Source: Symsagittifera roscoffensis
Lineage: Eukaryota > Xenacoelomorpha > Acoela > Convolutidae
Length of the DNA stretch: 64,000 nt
Direction: 5' to 3'
Assembly: GCF_963678635.1 (NCBI RefSeq)
Contig: NC_087069.1
Coordinates: 46,642,276-46,706,275 of the forward strand
Shown here: positions 1 to 10,722 of the stretch, one piece after another
Layout: every line of letters begins with the position of its first letter
Numbering within the stretch: position 1 is the stretch's first letter
The notes under the pieces: generated by a model
Told to the model about the DNA's origin: nothing
Databases searched by the model: none
The model's input: only the letters and a program-made list of their open reading frames with translations
Translations under genes and position numbers: made by a program

Positions 1-259
1 TTTTTTGTAAAAAACGCTTGCAAAAAATCAGTTTATGGGTTGTTGGTATTTATATTTATTTATTTGATTTATCAAGGTGTGTGAAACGTGTGGTGATAAA
101 ATACTAGTGAGTTGACTGATTTTTGAAATGCTTACTGAAATGAAAAAATGAACAACGAAACTAAGCTAATTTAAATGTAATTTCAGCCCAAAATTCAATA
201 AATATACTAAAAGATGCACAGATTTTCAAGTTAGCTTAAGATCAATCATTTGTGACTAA

Positions 260-412
260 CTATTCGCGGATATCGTAGGGCTTAAGTTCTACCTCTGGTA
301 TCATCGTTGGAGCCAGGATTGGCCAGCTGAAATCAATTTCACAGTCATGCCAGGATTGCCCTGGACTTTCTGGATAAGTTTTTCTTGAAATATCATTGCC
401 TCTTGTCTTTGT
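260..412 (-). pseudogene. Possible 3'-terminal coding exon in duplicated segment (copy A)
   Basis: On the minus strand a CTTCTCAATCAG acceptor-like site precedes an open stretch of about 50 codons ending in TAG. It is rich in Pro, Trp and acidic residues (for example ESPGQSWHDCEIDFSWP) and is locally richer in G+C than its surroundings. Copy B keeps most of it but has an in-frame TAA eight residues before this stop. The differences I can see between the copies are all amino-acid changing, which fits neutral decay after duplication. No family is recognised. It may be a chance open stretch. Confidence 0.25.
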
Positions 413-675
413 CTGATTGAGAAGTACTCAATACTACCCAATCAGAATCTATCAGTAATGAGTAATTACATATCGTAAACACTGAATAGTTTTACAAGTC
501 AGACCAGTATTAGAAAAAAATAGCTTAAAGTAGATCTCACACAGTAAACGCGAGTTTCCAGGATTCCTACAGGTTCATTGAGACACCATCAGAAAATAGG
601 AGTGGTAAAGAGATAACTACTAGATTGAGGAGTTGTACAGACTGATTTGGCCGAGAAAAGATAGTGGGACTAACT

Positions 676-1088
676 CAGGGGCGGATCTAGGATTTTCTCG
701 AGGGGGGAGGGGGGGGGGGGGGGCGGATTTTCAAAAAATTTTCCAAAATTTTGACGACCTTTGTTTTAGGTCGAGCAAGTTGATTTTCCGAGCTCTCCTA
801 AGGCACTGTTTTGCCAAAACAGTCAAAAAAGCCGTTTTTGGGTACTTTTTGAAAAACGTTGACAAAAAATAGCGTTTTTTTGGCCCGCGCTCCCCCTCAA
901 AGTTAGTATATATTGGCACCGATAGCGCCTTTAGAAAAATTTTAGGGTCGGTCGGCCAAAAATGGATTTCTGAAAAAGTATCAAAGGTCGGACCCTTTAT
1001 GTCGGCAGGGGGTCGAATCCCTGAGGGGGGGGGGGGGGGAGGGCGTTCGACCAAACCCCAACGCCCCCCCCCCCTAAATCCGCCCCTG
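676..1088. mobile_element. Family-1 MITE (hAT-type) with perfect 8 bp target duplication
   Basis: The element starts CAGGGGCGGATCTAGG and ends with the inverse, CCTAAATCCGCCCCTG. It is flanked on both sides by GACTAACT (668-675 and 1089-1096), an 8 bp target-site duplication as hAT transposases make. The paralogous site in copy B (near 7957) is empty. It is 413 bp, has no coding capacity, and holds long G-tracts near both ends. At the right end GGGCGTT pairs with AACGCCC and the flanking G and C runs extend the hairpin. Confidence 0.9.
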
Positions 1089-1184
1089 GACTAACTGACT
1101 CTGTACTCAATCAGAAACTATCTATTAGATAGCCCAAGAGCCATCTCGTATTATACAAGTAGTATATCGCCAGAAGTATATCGC

Positions 1185-1260
1185 CTCTATATATAGTGAA
1201 CAGCCAAATTTCAGTGTCGAACTTCATCCTACTGTGCAGGTTTCCTTGTCAACAATGAAA
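1185..1260 (+). promoter_or_regulatory. TATA-box and initiator-like motif, copy A
   Basis: TATATATAG (1188-1196) is followed about 25 bases later by TCAGT (1211-1215), an arthropod-type initiator match. A short ATG frame (Met-Lys-Ser-Ser-stop) begins at 1254. The same arrangement is intact in copy B. No downstream gene could be identified, so this is only a motif match. Confidence 0.25.
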
Positions 1261-1529
1261 AGCTCATAGCACTTGAAAATTACCCCTGCGGACTAGAAAA
1301 TTAAATGAACTATAATTTGAGCAAAGGTTTTTTGATAGATATGCAAAAAAATCAAGTTCAATAGACAACTCTGTTGTTATACTAGTTATCAATTAGAAAA
1401 TGATGATCAAAATATTAAGTTTTGATTTTTATGGCTCTCAGTGTTTTCAAAAATGATTTGACAATATCAATTTGACAGACTAAATATAAACTGCTAAAAA
1501 CTAAGGAAGCAGTGGTTTTGAAGTAGGAG

Positions 1530-1850
1530 TTCAAAAAATTTATTTAAGCAAGGTCATTGGTGTGCGCAGAATTTTTGCGGACCATTATTTCAGGTCGACC
1601 AATTTGATTCTCCGAGCTCTCAAAAATCAGGCCAAAAACGGCACTTTTGAACACTCTGGAAAATTTTGAACGAAATTGCGTTTTTTCGGCGCGCGCTCTC
1701 CGATAAGCGCCTTCAGAAAAATTTTCGGGATGGTCAGTCAACAATGGATGTCGTAACGTTATACCAGAATCGGGACCCTTTGGGAAAATTTTGCAACCAG
1801 AATTGAGAAAGGCGGTCTTCCCCACCTCCCTACCATCCAGCACGCTGATG
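1530..1850 (+). mobile_element. Family-1 MITE, internal fragment
   Basis: The stretch shares the interior of the 676-1088 element in the same orientation: the GGTCGACCAATTTGATT block, the CGGCGCGCGCTC block and the GGGACCCTTTGG block. Terminal repeats are missing or decayed. It lies in the part of copy A that is absent from copy B. Confidence 0.65.
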
Positions 1851-1975
1851 AGCAATGTCTAAGTTATGTCCTCAGAAGACCAAAATTTCGAAAACCTGAG
1901 AGCTTCAGCGCAAAAAGATTGATCAGTCAAGAGTGAATTAACACATGGTTATACTTTGGGTTTTTTATGTTGTTG

Positions 1976-2850
1976 CAGGAGCGGATCTAGTATTTTCTCG
2001 AGGGGAGGTGGGGGGGGGGGAGGAGCAATCGATAGTTGCATATCTGATATAATGCAATATCTTTTGACTAGCTTTTAAGTATTGCGATAATCTATCGGCT
2101 GGAAACTCGATATTTTACGTTGTACCCAATTTCGAACAATTAAGCCAATCAGCTGCTGGTGCACACAAACAAACTTGATGCAGTGCTTAATGTGTTCACC
2201 AGTTGTGTCACAAGTGTGCTTTTGCTAATCCCACAGTGGTCATGAACAAGGCAATTGCACTGTTCGATTTCGCTGAAAATACTTCCGAATCAAGTGGAAC
2301 ACATTTTAAGTGCAGAAACTGCTCCACTATTGCAAATTGCCAGAAAGAGCTGAAATTACAAAATTTATTGTCACATATTCGTTCAGCTCATTCCAATTCG
2401 AGCAAAAGTTCGCAGCGACTTACAGAGATCAGTTTCACTGGTCAGAAAACGGCAAACATCTTCGGGTGCTTGGACTGGATTATCATGGGCGACAAAACAA
2501 TTAGTTTTTGCGAGAAGGAGGATAGTCACAACCACTCAATATGTGGCAAAACTCAAAACACAGAATTTTATTGACAAAAGTGGAGGAAAAACGAATTGCA
2601 GTAGAGTTGTCCGAGCTGGACGAAACAGCTTTAAACGCGGAAAATGATTACAAAACGTTGTCTATCCTTGTCTATTCGGTGTCAAAATTTCACATCATTA
2701 GAAAGACAAATAAGGTACGTTTTAATATCTATTTTTATATGATATGTGGGCGCTAATTGTCTCAACTTCGTTTGCCTTGTACCGAAGGGGGTCCTTTTGG
2801 GACGACAGGGGATCGAATCCCTGAGGTAGGGGGGCGTCCTGGGTAGTTGA
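1976..2850 (+). mobile_element. Decayed hAT element related to family 1
   Basis: The left end CAGGAGCGGATCTAG followed by a G-tract matches the family-1 terminus. Inside lies a BED-type zinc-finger frame (2203-2574). The right part (2775-2850) matches the family-1 right-end interior with GGGGATCGAATCCCTGAGG but lacks a terminal repeat. This could be the remains of a longer, coding relative of the MITE, or a hAT relic lying between two MITE pieces. Confidence 0.5.
2203..2574 (+). pseudogene. hAT transposase N-terminal remnant, BED-like zinc finger
   Basis: A 123-codon frame contains FKCRNCSTIANCQ followed by HIRSAH, the C-x2-C and H-x4-H spacing of a BED zinc finger. It is followed by FGCLDWI, which parallels FGWIDWI in the transposase at 9033. 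BED fingers bind DNA at the ends of hAT transposons. No catalytic core follows; the frame stops and only a short stretch continues in another frame to about 2700. The start codon is uncertain. It is a dead fragment. Confidence 0.55.
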
Positions 2851-3244
2851 ATACTGCATTGAGCCATTTACTATTTCTTGGATTGGCTAAATCTGTCTTG
2901 TTTGGTTAAAAAAAAAATTCAGTGTTCAAGAGGGGACCCGGGTTGAGCTCACATTGAAAATTAGCAATGAAAAAGTGAAAAAAAAACAGCGATCTTCATC
3001 GATGAATTATCGATGTTCCTTGCCACAATAGCAAATTTTATCGATAAATATTGCTAATTTGGCTTTTTTTTCAGCAATGAAACAGCGATAAAAAACCTAT
3101 CAAAATGAGAAAAAGTAGTTCGCAGGTTTATCTATGCAAAAAATTCTTATTTATACATGAAACAGCGCAGGAAAAAAGCAATATTTTGATGGTAGTAAAA
3201 AATATCCAAGTTTGCTGAATGATTATTTTTCAGGCAAGCAGTAC

Positions 3245-3460
3245 ATTCTTGAAAAATGACCTCCAGCACTATTTTGCTTTCAGTTTTCTGATTATTGTAT
3301 TGCTCAGCGATCAAGTCGATTGCGCTAGCTTGTTCGTAAATTGAATGCTATGCTTCTTCAAAGAGATCAACCGAGCTAGATTTGCTTAGCAAAATCTCAC
3401 AAGTGCTGTGACAAATCGAGTAATCATCATTCGCACGTGCATTTTAGAACAACACTTAAA
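3245..3460 (-). pseudogene. Coding-like relic, copy A
   Basis: On the minus strand the duplicated segment encodes, with one frame change and one stop, a peptide closely matching the open 67-codon frame at 10519-10722. Shared pieces are RMMITRFVT, SIYEQAS and EQYNNQKTE. The match continues past the point where copy B is interrupted by its hAT insertion. The family is not recognised. It is most likely a duplicated exon decaying in this copy. Confidence 0.4.
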
Positions 3461-3490
3461 ATGAATTCGGTCTCTACAAAAAGGTGTAGC

Positions 3491-4430
3491 CAAAATTAAC
3501 ACATTTTCAGGTGTCTCAGATCGAGAATCAAAAACAGTATTGAATAATTTGTAGTTAAGGGGGACTTGGAATAAGAGCCCAGCCTGCTCACAAAAGATGG
3601 AAGAGGAAAATTGCCACTTGGTAGAATTAAAAAATCGGGTTCGCCAAGAATAAAACTTCTATGAAAACTGTTGTTGAAAAACAATGGAGGCGAACTCAAA
3701 TTACTCATAATTTAAATACAAAACAGCTCAATTGTCAGGTCACTACTAGTTTGAATATAATTATCTAGAAATCGGTGGTTGAAGTTGCTTAGTTTCCGGT
3801 ATTTCAGAAATTTTTAATTACTGTAAAATTAGGGCAAAAAGCAAACGTTTCATGCTATTAAAAGTTTGTATCATACCTGTAAATTTGGAGAACTCATGTT
3901 GAAGAGGAGAAAAGTTGTAGCAGCAATCAAGTGCTTTACGGCAGACTCTTATAGTATTATGACAGCTCTCGCTACATTTCTTTCGGTTTAAGTTTTTTGT
4001 TTCATCTTTTCAGTATTTGTTTTTTCAAATTTTTTTGATTGCCATTTACTTGGTATTACTTTGCACAAAACTTTCAAAGTGTAAAAGCTTTATTTTGTTC
4101 TCTTATTTTTTTTGATTCATTCAAACTTTTTTTCGAATTATATGGTTTTTAAAAGATGTTTCAGCAGCCGTTTTAGGTGTTTCAGTTTTGCTCTATCAGT
4201 TGATGCTCAAGCGAGGGCTCAATTTTCCTAAAATGGCTGAGCAAAAGTTTTCTATGCGAAAAGAAGTTGTGTCTATTAACAGGGACACATTACTAGTATC
4301 TTTCTCTAAAGAACTCATGTGTTTCCAAAAAATTTTTTTCGTCAATAACTATTAAGAGATCTTTAAGACTTTGAGTTTTCTTTTTTTTTCTACTGCCACT
4401 GTTGTGTCTGAATAAATTTTAAAAGCTGAT
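3491..4430. other. No gene seen
   Basis: AT-rich sequence with short chance frames. I see no recognisable coding region or repeat end here. Confidence 0.5.
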
Positions 4431-4438
4431 TTTTTTAA

Positions 4439-5161
4439 TCAAAAAGCATAGTAAAGGTTTTTTGTGTTAATTTTTTTCTTGCAAACGACAAATTTACAAG
4501 TGTTAAGTTTATTTCTTGTTAACTCCAAAATAATTTCGTGTAAGACTTCTTGTTGAGATTTCAGACTATTTAACGAAAAGGTTGTTTTTTTTTCAACTCT
4601 GTCATTAGCATAGACTAACATGTTACTAGATCGTTTATGCTTTTTTTTGTATCATTTATATATAAGAAAAATGGAAACGGGCCCAATAATTTTCCCGGTG
4701 GGACACGAATTTATTCCTTGAACTTTTGATTTTTTTCTCGAGCTGATTACATAGTGTTTTCGGTTTTCAAAATACGATTTTAAAAAATTTAAAGTAAGCC
4801 CTTCGAATCCAGATGATTCGAATTTATCCAGAAAAATATCATGATTAACTCTGTCAAAACTGTTTTTTATTTCTATGAATGTGCCTTGGGTTAAAATAGA
4901 AAGATTATTCGAGTGAAACCTAATTTTCTGAATTACTGATACTATAGAACCGATAGTGCTACAATTTGATCCTAATCCAAACTGATTTTCATTGAACAAG
5001 CTAATTATATGAGAGAAGCCCTTCAATCTTTTGAAGATGAGCTTCTCAAAAAACATGCCAAAAACTGGTAACAAAAAGGGTCTAAAACTTAGAGTATGGT
5101 TCAGTACTGGTTTCAAATAATGATTCGATTTACAAAAATCAGCAATCTCTGCTGTATACAA
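4439..5161 (-). pseudogene. LINE reverse transcriptase fragment
   Basis: The minus strand encodes reverse transcriptase blocks of a non-LTR retrotransposon of the Jockey/CR1 type. In order they are FRPFLLPVFGMFFEKLIFKR, NENQFG, FIEIKNSFDRVNHDI (catalytic block A) and LNFLKSYFENRKHYV. After a frame break comes LVYANDR (4600-4621), a degraded form of the Y/F-A-D-D box in which the first Asp has become Asn. NKLNTCK follows. The changed box and the stop codons show that it is inactive. Related endonuclease sequence may continue on the minus strand to about 5.9 kb, but I cannot show this firmly. Confidence 0.75.
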
Positions 5162-6670
5162 CTTTCACCAGAGGAAAACTGTTTGTCAAATTTTTTGACT
5201 CTGCTTAGGTTTTCGAGTTTTTTGAACAAAAACTCAAAAAAAGTTAGCGAAGTCACGTCTTGTCCAAATGGCACAAAAATTTCCGATCTATGTGATTTAA
5301 AAAAAGATTTCATTTTTGCGACTTTTCTTACGTATCGGAAAAAGAGATAGGAACAAAAACAGTGTTTGAAACCCTCGTTGTAATATTTTGAATTGATTTA
5401 AGTGATCCCTGCGTGCTATAATCATTTCAAAAACAGAACATTTTAAAAAACTTTTTCAAATTCTTTTTTTAAACCGATTTGTTGATCTTTTTGAGATTAA
5501 AATCGATATCTGAAGCTTCATATACAGGCTTTCAAAGTTAAAAAGTAGTTTTTAAAGCCCTTCAAACTGAACTATTTTTTTTTGGTTGCTTTAATTGGTT
5601 TAAATTGACGAAATTTTTTAAATTATTGCATCACGACTGACAAGGCTTAAATTTGATATAAAACTTTCTTGCGACAGGCATTTGGTCGAAATATTATTTG
5701 GCGTAATTTTGTTATTAGTTTGGATTCCACAGATTTTGCCTATTTTTACCGCAAAACTTGAACCAATTTCAACATAAGTTGGATTGGAACTGAAAGATAA
5801 AACGTGAGCACTAAATAAATTTTTTTTCAAATCAAGGAATCAATCTGCGCTGGTGATTTCAATAGCAACAAATTTTGTCGGAGTTTCGTGTAGGCGATAT
5901 TTCTCACTGAATTCCAGCTAAAAACTCACTAACGCCTTTAAAAAACGCATGTCATAAAACCAATTTTAGTGTCCCAGTGAAATCGTAAAACATAATCAAT
6001 AGACGATTGGAGAAAGCCAATGAACGCAAGTAATCACTAAAGTAGTGACTTTTTTCAAAAAAGTTTATCCTTTGAGAAAAGTTCATGATTTTAAATTTGT
6101 TTGATAAATTTAAACCAATTTGAAAAAACTGCATAATAGATAAAATTTCTATAAGGCTGGGAAATCTGACAACTAAAATTCACTTTCAAAATTGGAAGCC
6201 GATCAAGTTGTTTTTGACTTTTTTTTTCTGATGTTCGATAGTTGAGTGTGTTTTTCTTAGAACAAAAGAAATGAACTGAGCTTAGAAAAAACAAATAGTT
6301 TAAACCTCGAAAGATCAAATTTGAGCGTGAACAATTTATAGGATTTTTCCTATAGAAATAAAAAATCAACCCAGCCTATATTAAAGTTATCATTACTTCA
6401 TCGACTCTCAGCAAAGAAAAAAAAACAAAGTAAAAACAAGGATAGCCTGTTGCTGTGCTAGTACACCATAATGATCCGACCACAAAAAAATATCAACTAT
6501 AGTGTATCAAATTGGGGTCGCTTTTTTGTGTGTGGTGTGATAAGTCAACTATGCAAATGCTTAGGTTGTTTGTAAGTTGGGCTTAATTGACAATGGTAAA
6601 TTCAGCTTCCAAATTTATTATTCTTGGAGTACCTAAAACGTTTACTACTACTTAATGAAAAATTTTATTT
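5162..6670. other. Possible upstream part of the minus-strand LINE; otherwise no gene seen
   Basis: Minus-strand frames at 5113-5313 and 5618-5830 lie where the linker and endonuclease of the LINE at 4439 would be. None shows a clear endonuclease motif. The rest is AT-rich with no recognisable feature. Confidence 0.3.
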
Positions 6671-6678
6671 CATAAGAG

Positions 6679-7190
6679 CTACTTCACTGACTTTTTAGCG
6701 TCGTTCGAATTATGACTGAGAGAGCTATAATTTGATATATAATCACATTCCAGTGATTGTTCGTGGTACCCGATATTGTGTGGAAAGAAAATTTCCTTCC
6801 CATTCCGTGGTCGCAAATAACTTTTCATACGCCGAAATGTTTTCATTTCAAGTACAATTGTTGTTTCAAGACTTATACTTTTTTCAATGTTGAACAACAA
6901 CTTGGAATAATTATGTGACTCAAAAATTATCTCGAGGAAAAAAAACTGCAATGGATGAAATTCCTATTCGGTTTTAGCATTCCTGGGCTCATTTATCCAA
7001 ATAGTGACCACTCTGATCCTGGTAACTGCCATGGTCATGATGATGGTCATACAGATGGACTGTAAATCACTATGGCTTCCAAGTATGAGCCTCACTTTCG
7101 TAGTGACCATAGTCAGTTTTATACCCTCGATTTTGATTCTTGTTGTGGTGCTGAGATATCGGAATATTACATACGAGGGAATGTGATTTT
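6679..7190 (-). other. Coding-like stretch with a diverged copy at 13.7 kb
   Basis: On the minus strand a frame of 90 codons (6679-6951) is preceded by a CATCCATTGCAG acceptor-like site. Part of it (PHNIGYHEQSLECDYIS) aligns with a stop-interrupted translation near 13,680-13,860. Just upstream, about 6990-7150 on the same strand, lies a His/Tyr/Gly-rich stretch (YDHHHDHGSYQDQSGHY) broken by stops. No known domain is recognised. It may be exons of an unknown gene or pseudogene, or conserved repeat sequence. Confidence 0.25.
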
Positions 7191-7563
7191 TAATATGAAA
7201 TTGTGTAGACAAATTATGTTCTTGTTTTTGTTGATATTATTGAAAATTTTTTTTTTTTTCTAGTTTTATCAATTTTTGAGCAGTAATTGTTTTTTGTAAA
7301 AAACGCTTGAAAAAAATCAGTTTATGGGTTATTGGTATTTATATTTATTTATTTGAATTATCAAGGTGTGTGAAACGTGTGGTGATAAAATACTAGTGAG
7401 TTGACTGATTTTTGAAATGCTTACTGAAATGAAAAAATGAATAAATAAACTAAGCTAATTTAAATGAAAATTCAGCCCAAAATTAGTTAATTATACTAAA
7501 AGATGCACAGATTTTCAAGTTAGCTTAAGATTAATCATTTGTCACTAAATATTCGCGGATATC

Positions 7564-7701
7564 TTAGGGCTTAAATTCTACCTCTGGTATCATCGTTGGA
7601 GCCAGGATTGGCCAGCTTAAATCAATTTCAGAGTCATGCCAGGATTGCCCTGGACTTTCTGGATAAGTTTTTCTTGAAATATCATTGCCTCTTGCCTTTG
7701 T
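7564..7701 (-). pseudogene. Possible 3'-terminal exon, copy B (premature stop)
   Basis: Paralogue of the stretch at 260-412 on the minus strand. The reading ends early at TAA (7564-7566), where copy A has TAC. Other differences include Cys to Ser and Phe to Leu. Coding status is uncertain. Confidence 0.2.
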
Positions 7702-8055
7702 CTGATTGAGAAGTACTCAAAACTAACCAATCAGAATCTATCAGTTATGAGTAATTACATATCGTAAACACTGAATAGTTTTACAAGTCAGACCAGTATT
7801 AGAAAAAATAGCTTAAAGTTGATCTCACACAGTAAACGCGAGTTTCCAGGATTCCTACAGGTTCATTGAGACACCATCAGAAAATAATAGTGGTAAAAAG
7901 GTAACTACCAGATTGAGGAGTTGTACAGACTGATTTGGCCGAGAAAGATAATGGCGCAAACAGACTCTGTACTCAATCAGAAACTATCTATTAGATAGAG
8001 CCCAAGAGCCATCTCCTATTATACAAGTAGTATATCGCCAAAAGTATATCGCCTC

Positions 8056-8083
8056 TATATATAGTGAACAGCCAAATTTCAGT
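8056..8083 (+). promoter_or_regulatory. TATA-box and initiator-like motif, copy B
   Basis: TATATATAG (8056-8064) and TCAGT (8079-8083) sit at the same spacing as in copy A, with identical flanks. No dependent gene was identified. Confidence 0.25.
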
Positions 8084-8768
8084 GTCGAACTTCATCCTAC
8101 TGTGCAGGTTTCCTTGTCAACAATGAAAAGCTCATAGCACTTGAAAATTACCCCTCTAGACTAGAAAATTAAAATGAACTATAATTTGAGCAAAGGTTTT
8201 TTGATAAATATGCAAAAAAATCAAGTTTATTAGACAACTCTGTTGTTATACTAGTTATCAATTAGAAAATGATGATCAAAAAATTAAATTTTGATTTTTA
8301 TGGCTCTCATTGTTTTTAAAAATGATTTGACAATATCAATTTGACAGACTAAATATAAATCGCTAAAAACTAAGGGAGCATTGGTTTTGAAGTAGGAGTT
8401 TGCCTTTTACCGAAGGAGGGTCCTTTCGGGACGAGAGGGGATCAAATCCCTGTGAGAGGGGGTGTCCTGGGTAGTTGATTACTGCATTGAGCCATTTACT
8501 ATTCCTTGGATTGGCTAAATCTGTTTTGTTTGATTAAAAAACTTGTTAAGTGTTCAAGAGGAGAGATTGAAAAATTATTTTCAAAACTCGATTTTACAAA
8601 GTATTAGAAAAACCTGCTGCAAGATAGTGATGAAGATATGTTTAAAAAAGCACAATTAGTCAAATGACAGTAACATATTTTTCAGTTTTGATGGTAGTAA
8701 AAAAATAACCAGGTTTACTGAAGGATTCTTTTTAGACAAGCGTTTCTTTCTTGAAATATGGCCTCAAG

Positions 8769-10537
8769 CAGGGGTGGTAAAAAAAAATGAGGGAAAAATA
8801 AATTGCAATTAATGGGATGCAATTAATTGACTGCAGTATTTTTCTAAGCCCATTAATTGAGGGTAAAGCAAGCAATTAATTGGCAATTATCAAGTATTTA
8901 AAAAGCGTATTCTAATAGTATTGTCGGCCTAATGAAGCCTGGATATTCTTCCAGTGTGTGAATGAAAATAAGAGTAAATTCTATTGGCTAGTAGAATTGT
9001 TCACATATTAAGACCTTGGCGTGTGACATTAATTGCTCCAGTGGAAACAAAGCAGCATGACTACTAATTCATTTCGTAAACAAATGTGCGAAAAGTATTT
9101 TACACCTGGAGCATTCGAGAACAAATGGACATGTACATGTGGAAAAACTGTCACGCAGAAAAAAGGAAAGGGCTGGACAAACTTATGGAACCACTTTATT
9201 GCCCTTCACCCAGACTATGAAAACAGGGAAAACCAGAGCACACTTATCGACTACCTATCATCACCGGTGGAGAATTTGTTTGGGTGGATCGACTGGATCA
9301 CAGACTGCTTGTACCCTTTCAGTTTCGTCGAAAAAGAAACAAATCGAAAGTATACGAGCTTGAAGCCGATTTCTCGCACACTCTACAGAATAACATGATT
9401 GGTTTATTGGCCAAAGTTGAAAGCGCTGTCAAAGATACGTTGAAAGGAAAGTTGTGTATTCTGATGGAAAGATGGTCCAAAGGCAGCACCCATTACGTGG
9501 CACTTTTTGCTGCCCTTCCAGATTCAAAGGTGAGCGCAGGTTATTCCACTGTTTTGTTGTCTTTTTCGCCATTGTACGACGAGACCAACTTAAATGCAGA
9601 CGAACACTGCAGGTTTATAAAATTGGTTGTTCAAGATTTGTATGGAAAGAACGTGGAGACAGATGTTATTTCGAAAATAGACGATAATTGCGAGCTGAAT
9701 AAGTCTATTGCTCGTAAACTCGGAAAGACCTTGGTGGGTTGCGGGTCCCATCGGCTAAACCTCGCAACAAACATGATACTTGCTGAACACAAAAATATTC
9801 CGGACAAGGTCAACACGCTTATGGGCAAGTTCAAAAACTTGATTCTCGGGGCAAAATTGAGGCAGAATTCGGTTACGAAAGCGCTGCAACGTGTAGAAAT
9901 CACAATAACTGACACGCGGGCTCTGTTCGACGAGGTCATCAAATCTCACCCGATGACATCCAAATACCTGGCTTCTGATGCGTCCATTGTTTTTGATGTT
10001 GTGTTTGAAACTGCTATCACGAAAAATCAGAACAAGAACGAACGTTTTATCACTGAAGAAGAAGTTCTGGCCGTGAAAATGCTGAAGAAAAACGAAGATA
10101 AACAAGCGTCAGCAACAATCACCTCAGACGATTTGCACAGACTATAACAAAAAAGAAGAGAATGTGCGACTCCGGGTCCGACTACGAAGGAATTCTTTGT
10201 GTATTACCTACGTCAAACATTGTGGAACGCTTTTTCAGCGCAGCAGGTATAGCTCTAAGCGACTACCGGCATCGACTATGCCAGCAAACTTGGAATGTCA
10301 GTTATTCCTTAAGTACAATTGTCGACTATGGGACAAAAAGACACTGAAGTTTGTTATAAATCATCCTTAAATTGCAGAACAATAAAAAAACGTTTGTTGA
10401 AAATTGGTTTTGATTGAGAGAGCCCAATAATTGCAATTAATTGCAATAATTGATTGATAGAAATTCCCCAATGCAATTAATTGATTGCCTCGGAAAAAAC
10501 TCAAAACATTAATTGCAATCAATTTTGATTATCCCTG
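8769..10537 (+). mobile_element. hAT transposon with near-perfect 8 bp target duplication
   Basis: The element begins CAGGGGTGG and ends CCCTG. Its subterminal regions are rich in AATTGCAATTAATTG-type repeats on both sides. The flanks are GCCTCAAG (8761-8768) and GCCTCAAT (10538-10545), an 8 bp duplication with one mismatch. The paralogous locus in copy A near 3255-3270 (GACCTCCAGCACTATTTTG) has no insertion. The element is 1769 bp and encodes a broken transposase. Confidence 0.85.
9033..10370 (+). pseudogene. hAT transposase, frameshifted
   Basis: Three frames together cover a hAT transposase. Frame one (9033-9398) carries a BED-like finger (CTCGKTV, then WNHFIALH) and a linker FGWIDWITDCLYPFSFVEKE. 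Frame two (about 9370-10147) carries the RNase-H-like core with ERWSKGSTHYVALFA, the KIDDNCELNKSIA block and LVGCGSHRLNLA. Frame three (10162-10370) carries the C-terminal dimerisation motif LPTSNIVERFFSAAG and LFLKYNCRLWD. The usual Asp-Gly-Trp-Ser at the first catalytic site reads Glu-Arg-Trp-Ser here. Frameshifts near 9385 and in the C-terminal part, plus a probable internal deletion before the dimerisation motif, make it inactive. The layout resembles hAT families well known from oomycetes and some animals. Confidence 0.8.
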
Positions 10538-10722
10538 GCCTCAATCACTATTTTGTTTTCAGTTTTCTGATTTTTATATTGCTCAGTGATCAAGTTGATT
10601 GAGCTAGCTTGTTCGTAAATTGACTGATATGTTTCTTCAAATAAACCAACCGAACTGAATTTGTTTAGCCGATTTCTCATAAGTGGTGTGACAAATCGAG
10701 TAATCATCATTCGTACGTACAT
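10519..10722 (-). pseudogene. Coding-like relic, copy B (interrupted by hAT)
   Basis: A 67-codon minus-strand frame begins at ATG (RMMITRFVTPLMRNRL) and runs through SIYEQASSINLITEQ into the hAT right end at 10537. Copy A shows the same peptide continuing without the insertion, so the transposon split this reading frame. Its last codons as seen here are transposon sequence. The function is unknown. Confidence 0.4.

Larger units (their letters stand above)
1..3490. repeat. Long duplicated segment, copy A
   Basis: This segment is repeated at 7290-10770 with high similarity over most of its length; the match begins at the window edge, so the copy may extend leftward. Shared landmarks include the GTAAAAAACGCTTG start, a TATA-like box, the stretch around GCCATTTACTAT, and the end at CTCTACAAAAAG. 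Copy A carries about 1.2 kb (1530-2770) that copy B lacks, plus a MITE at 676-1088. It lacks the hAT element that sits in copy B. The two copies therefore serve as each other's empty-site control. What the unit originally was is unclear: it could be a duplicated gene region or a large repeat family. Confidence 0.85.

Noticed and set aside
731-1054. Minus-strand frame with a poly-proline start
   Set aside because: It is the translation of the MITE's G-tract; the sequence is a transposon interior with inverse ends and no coding constraint.
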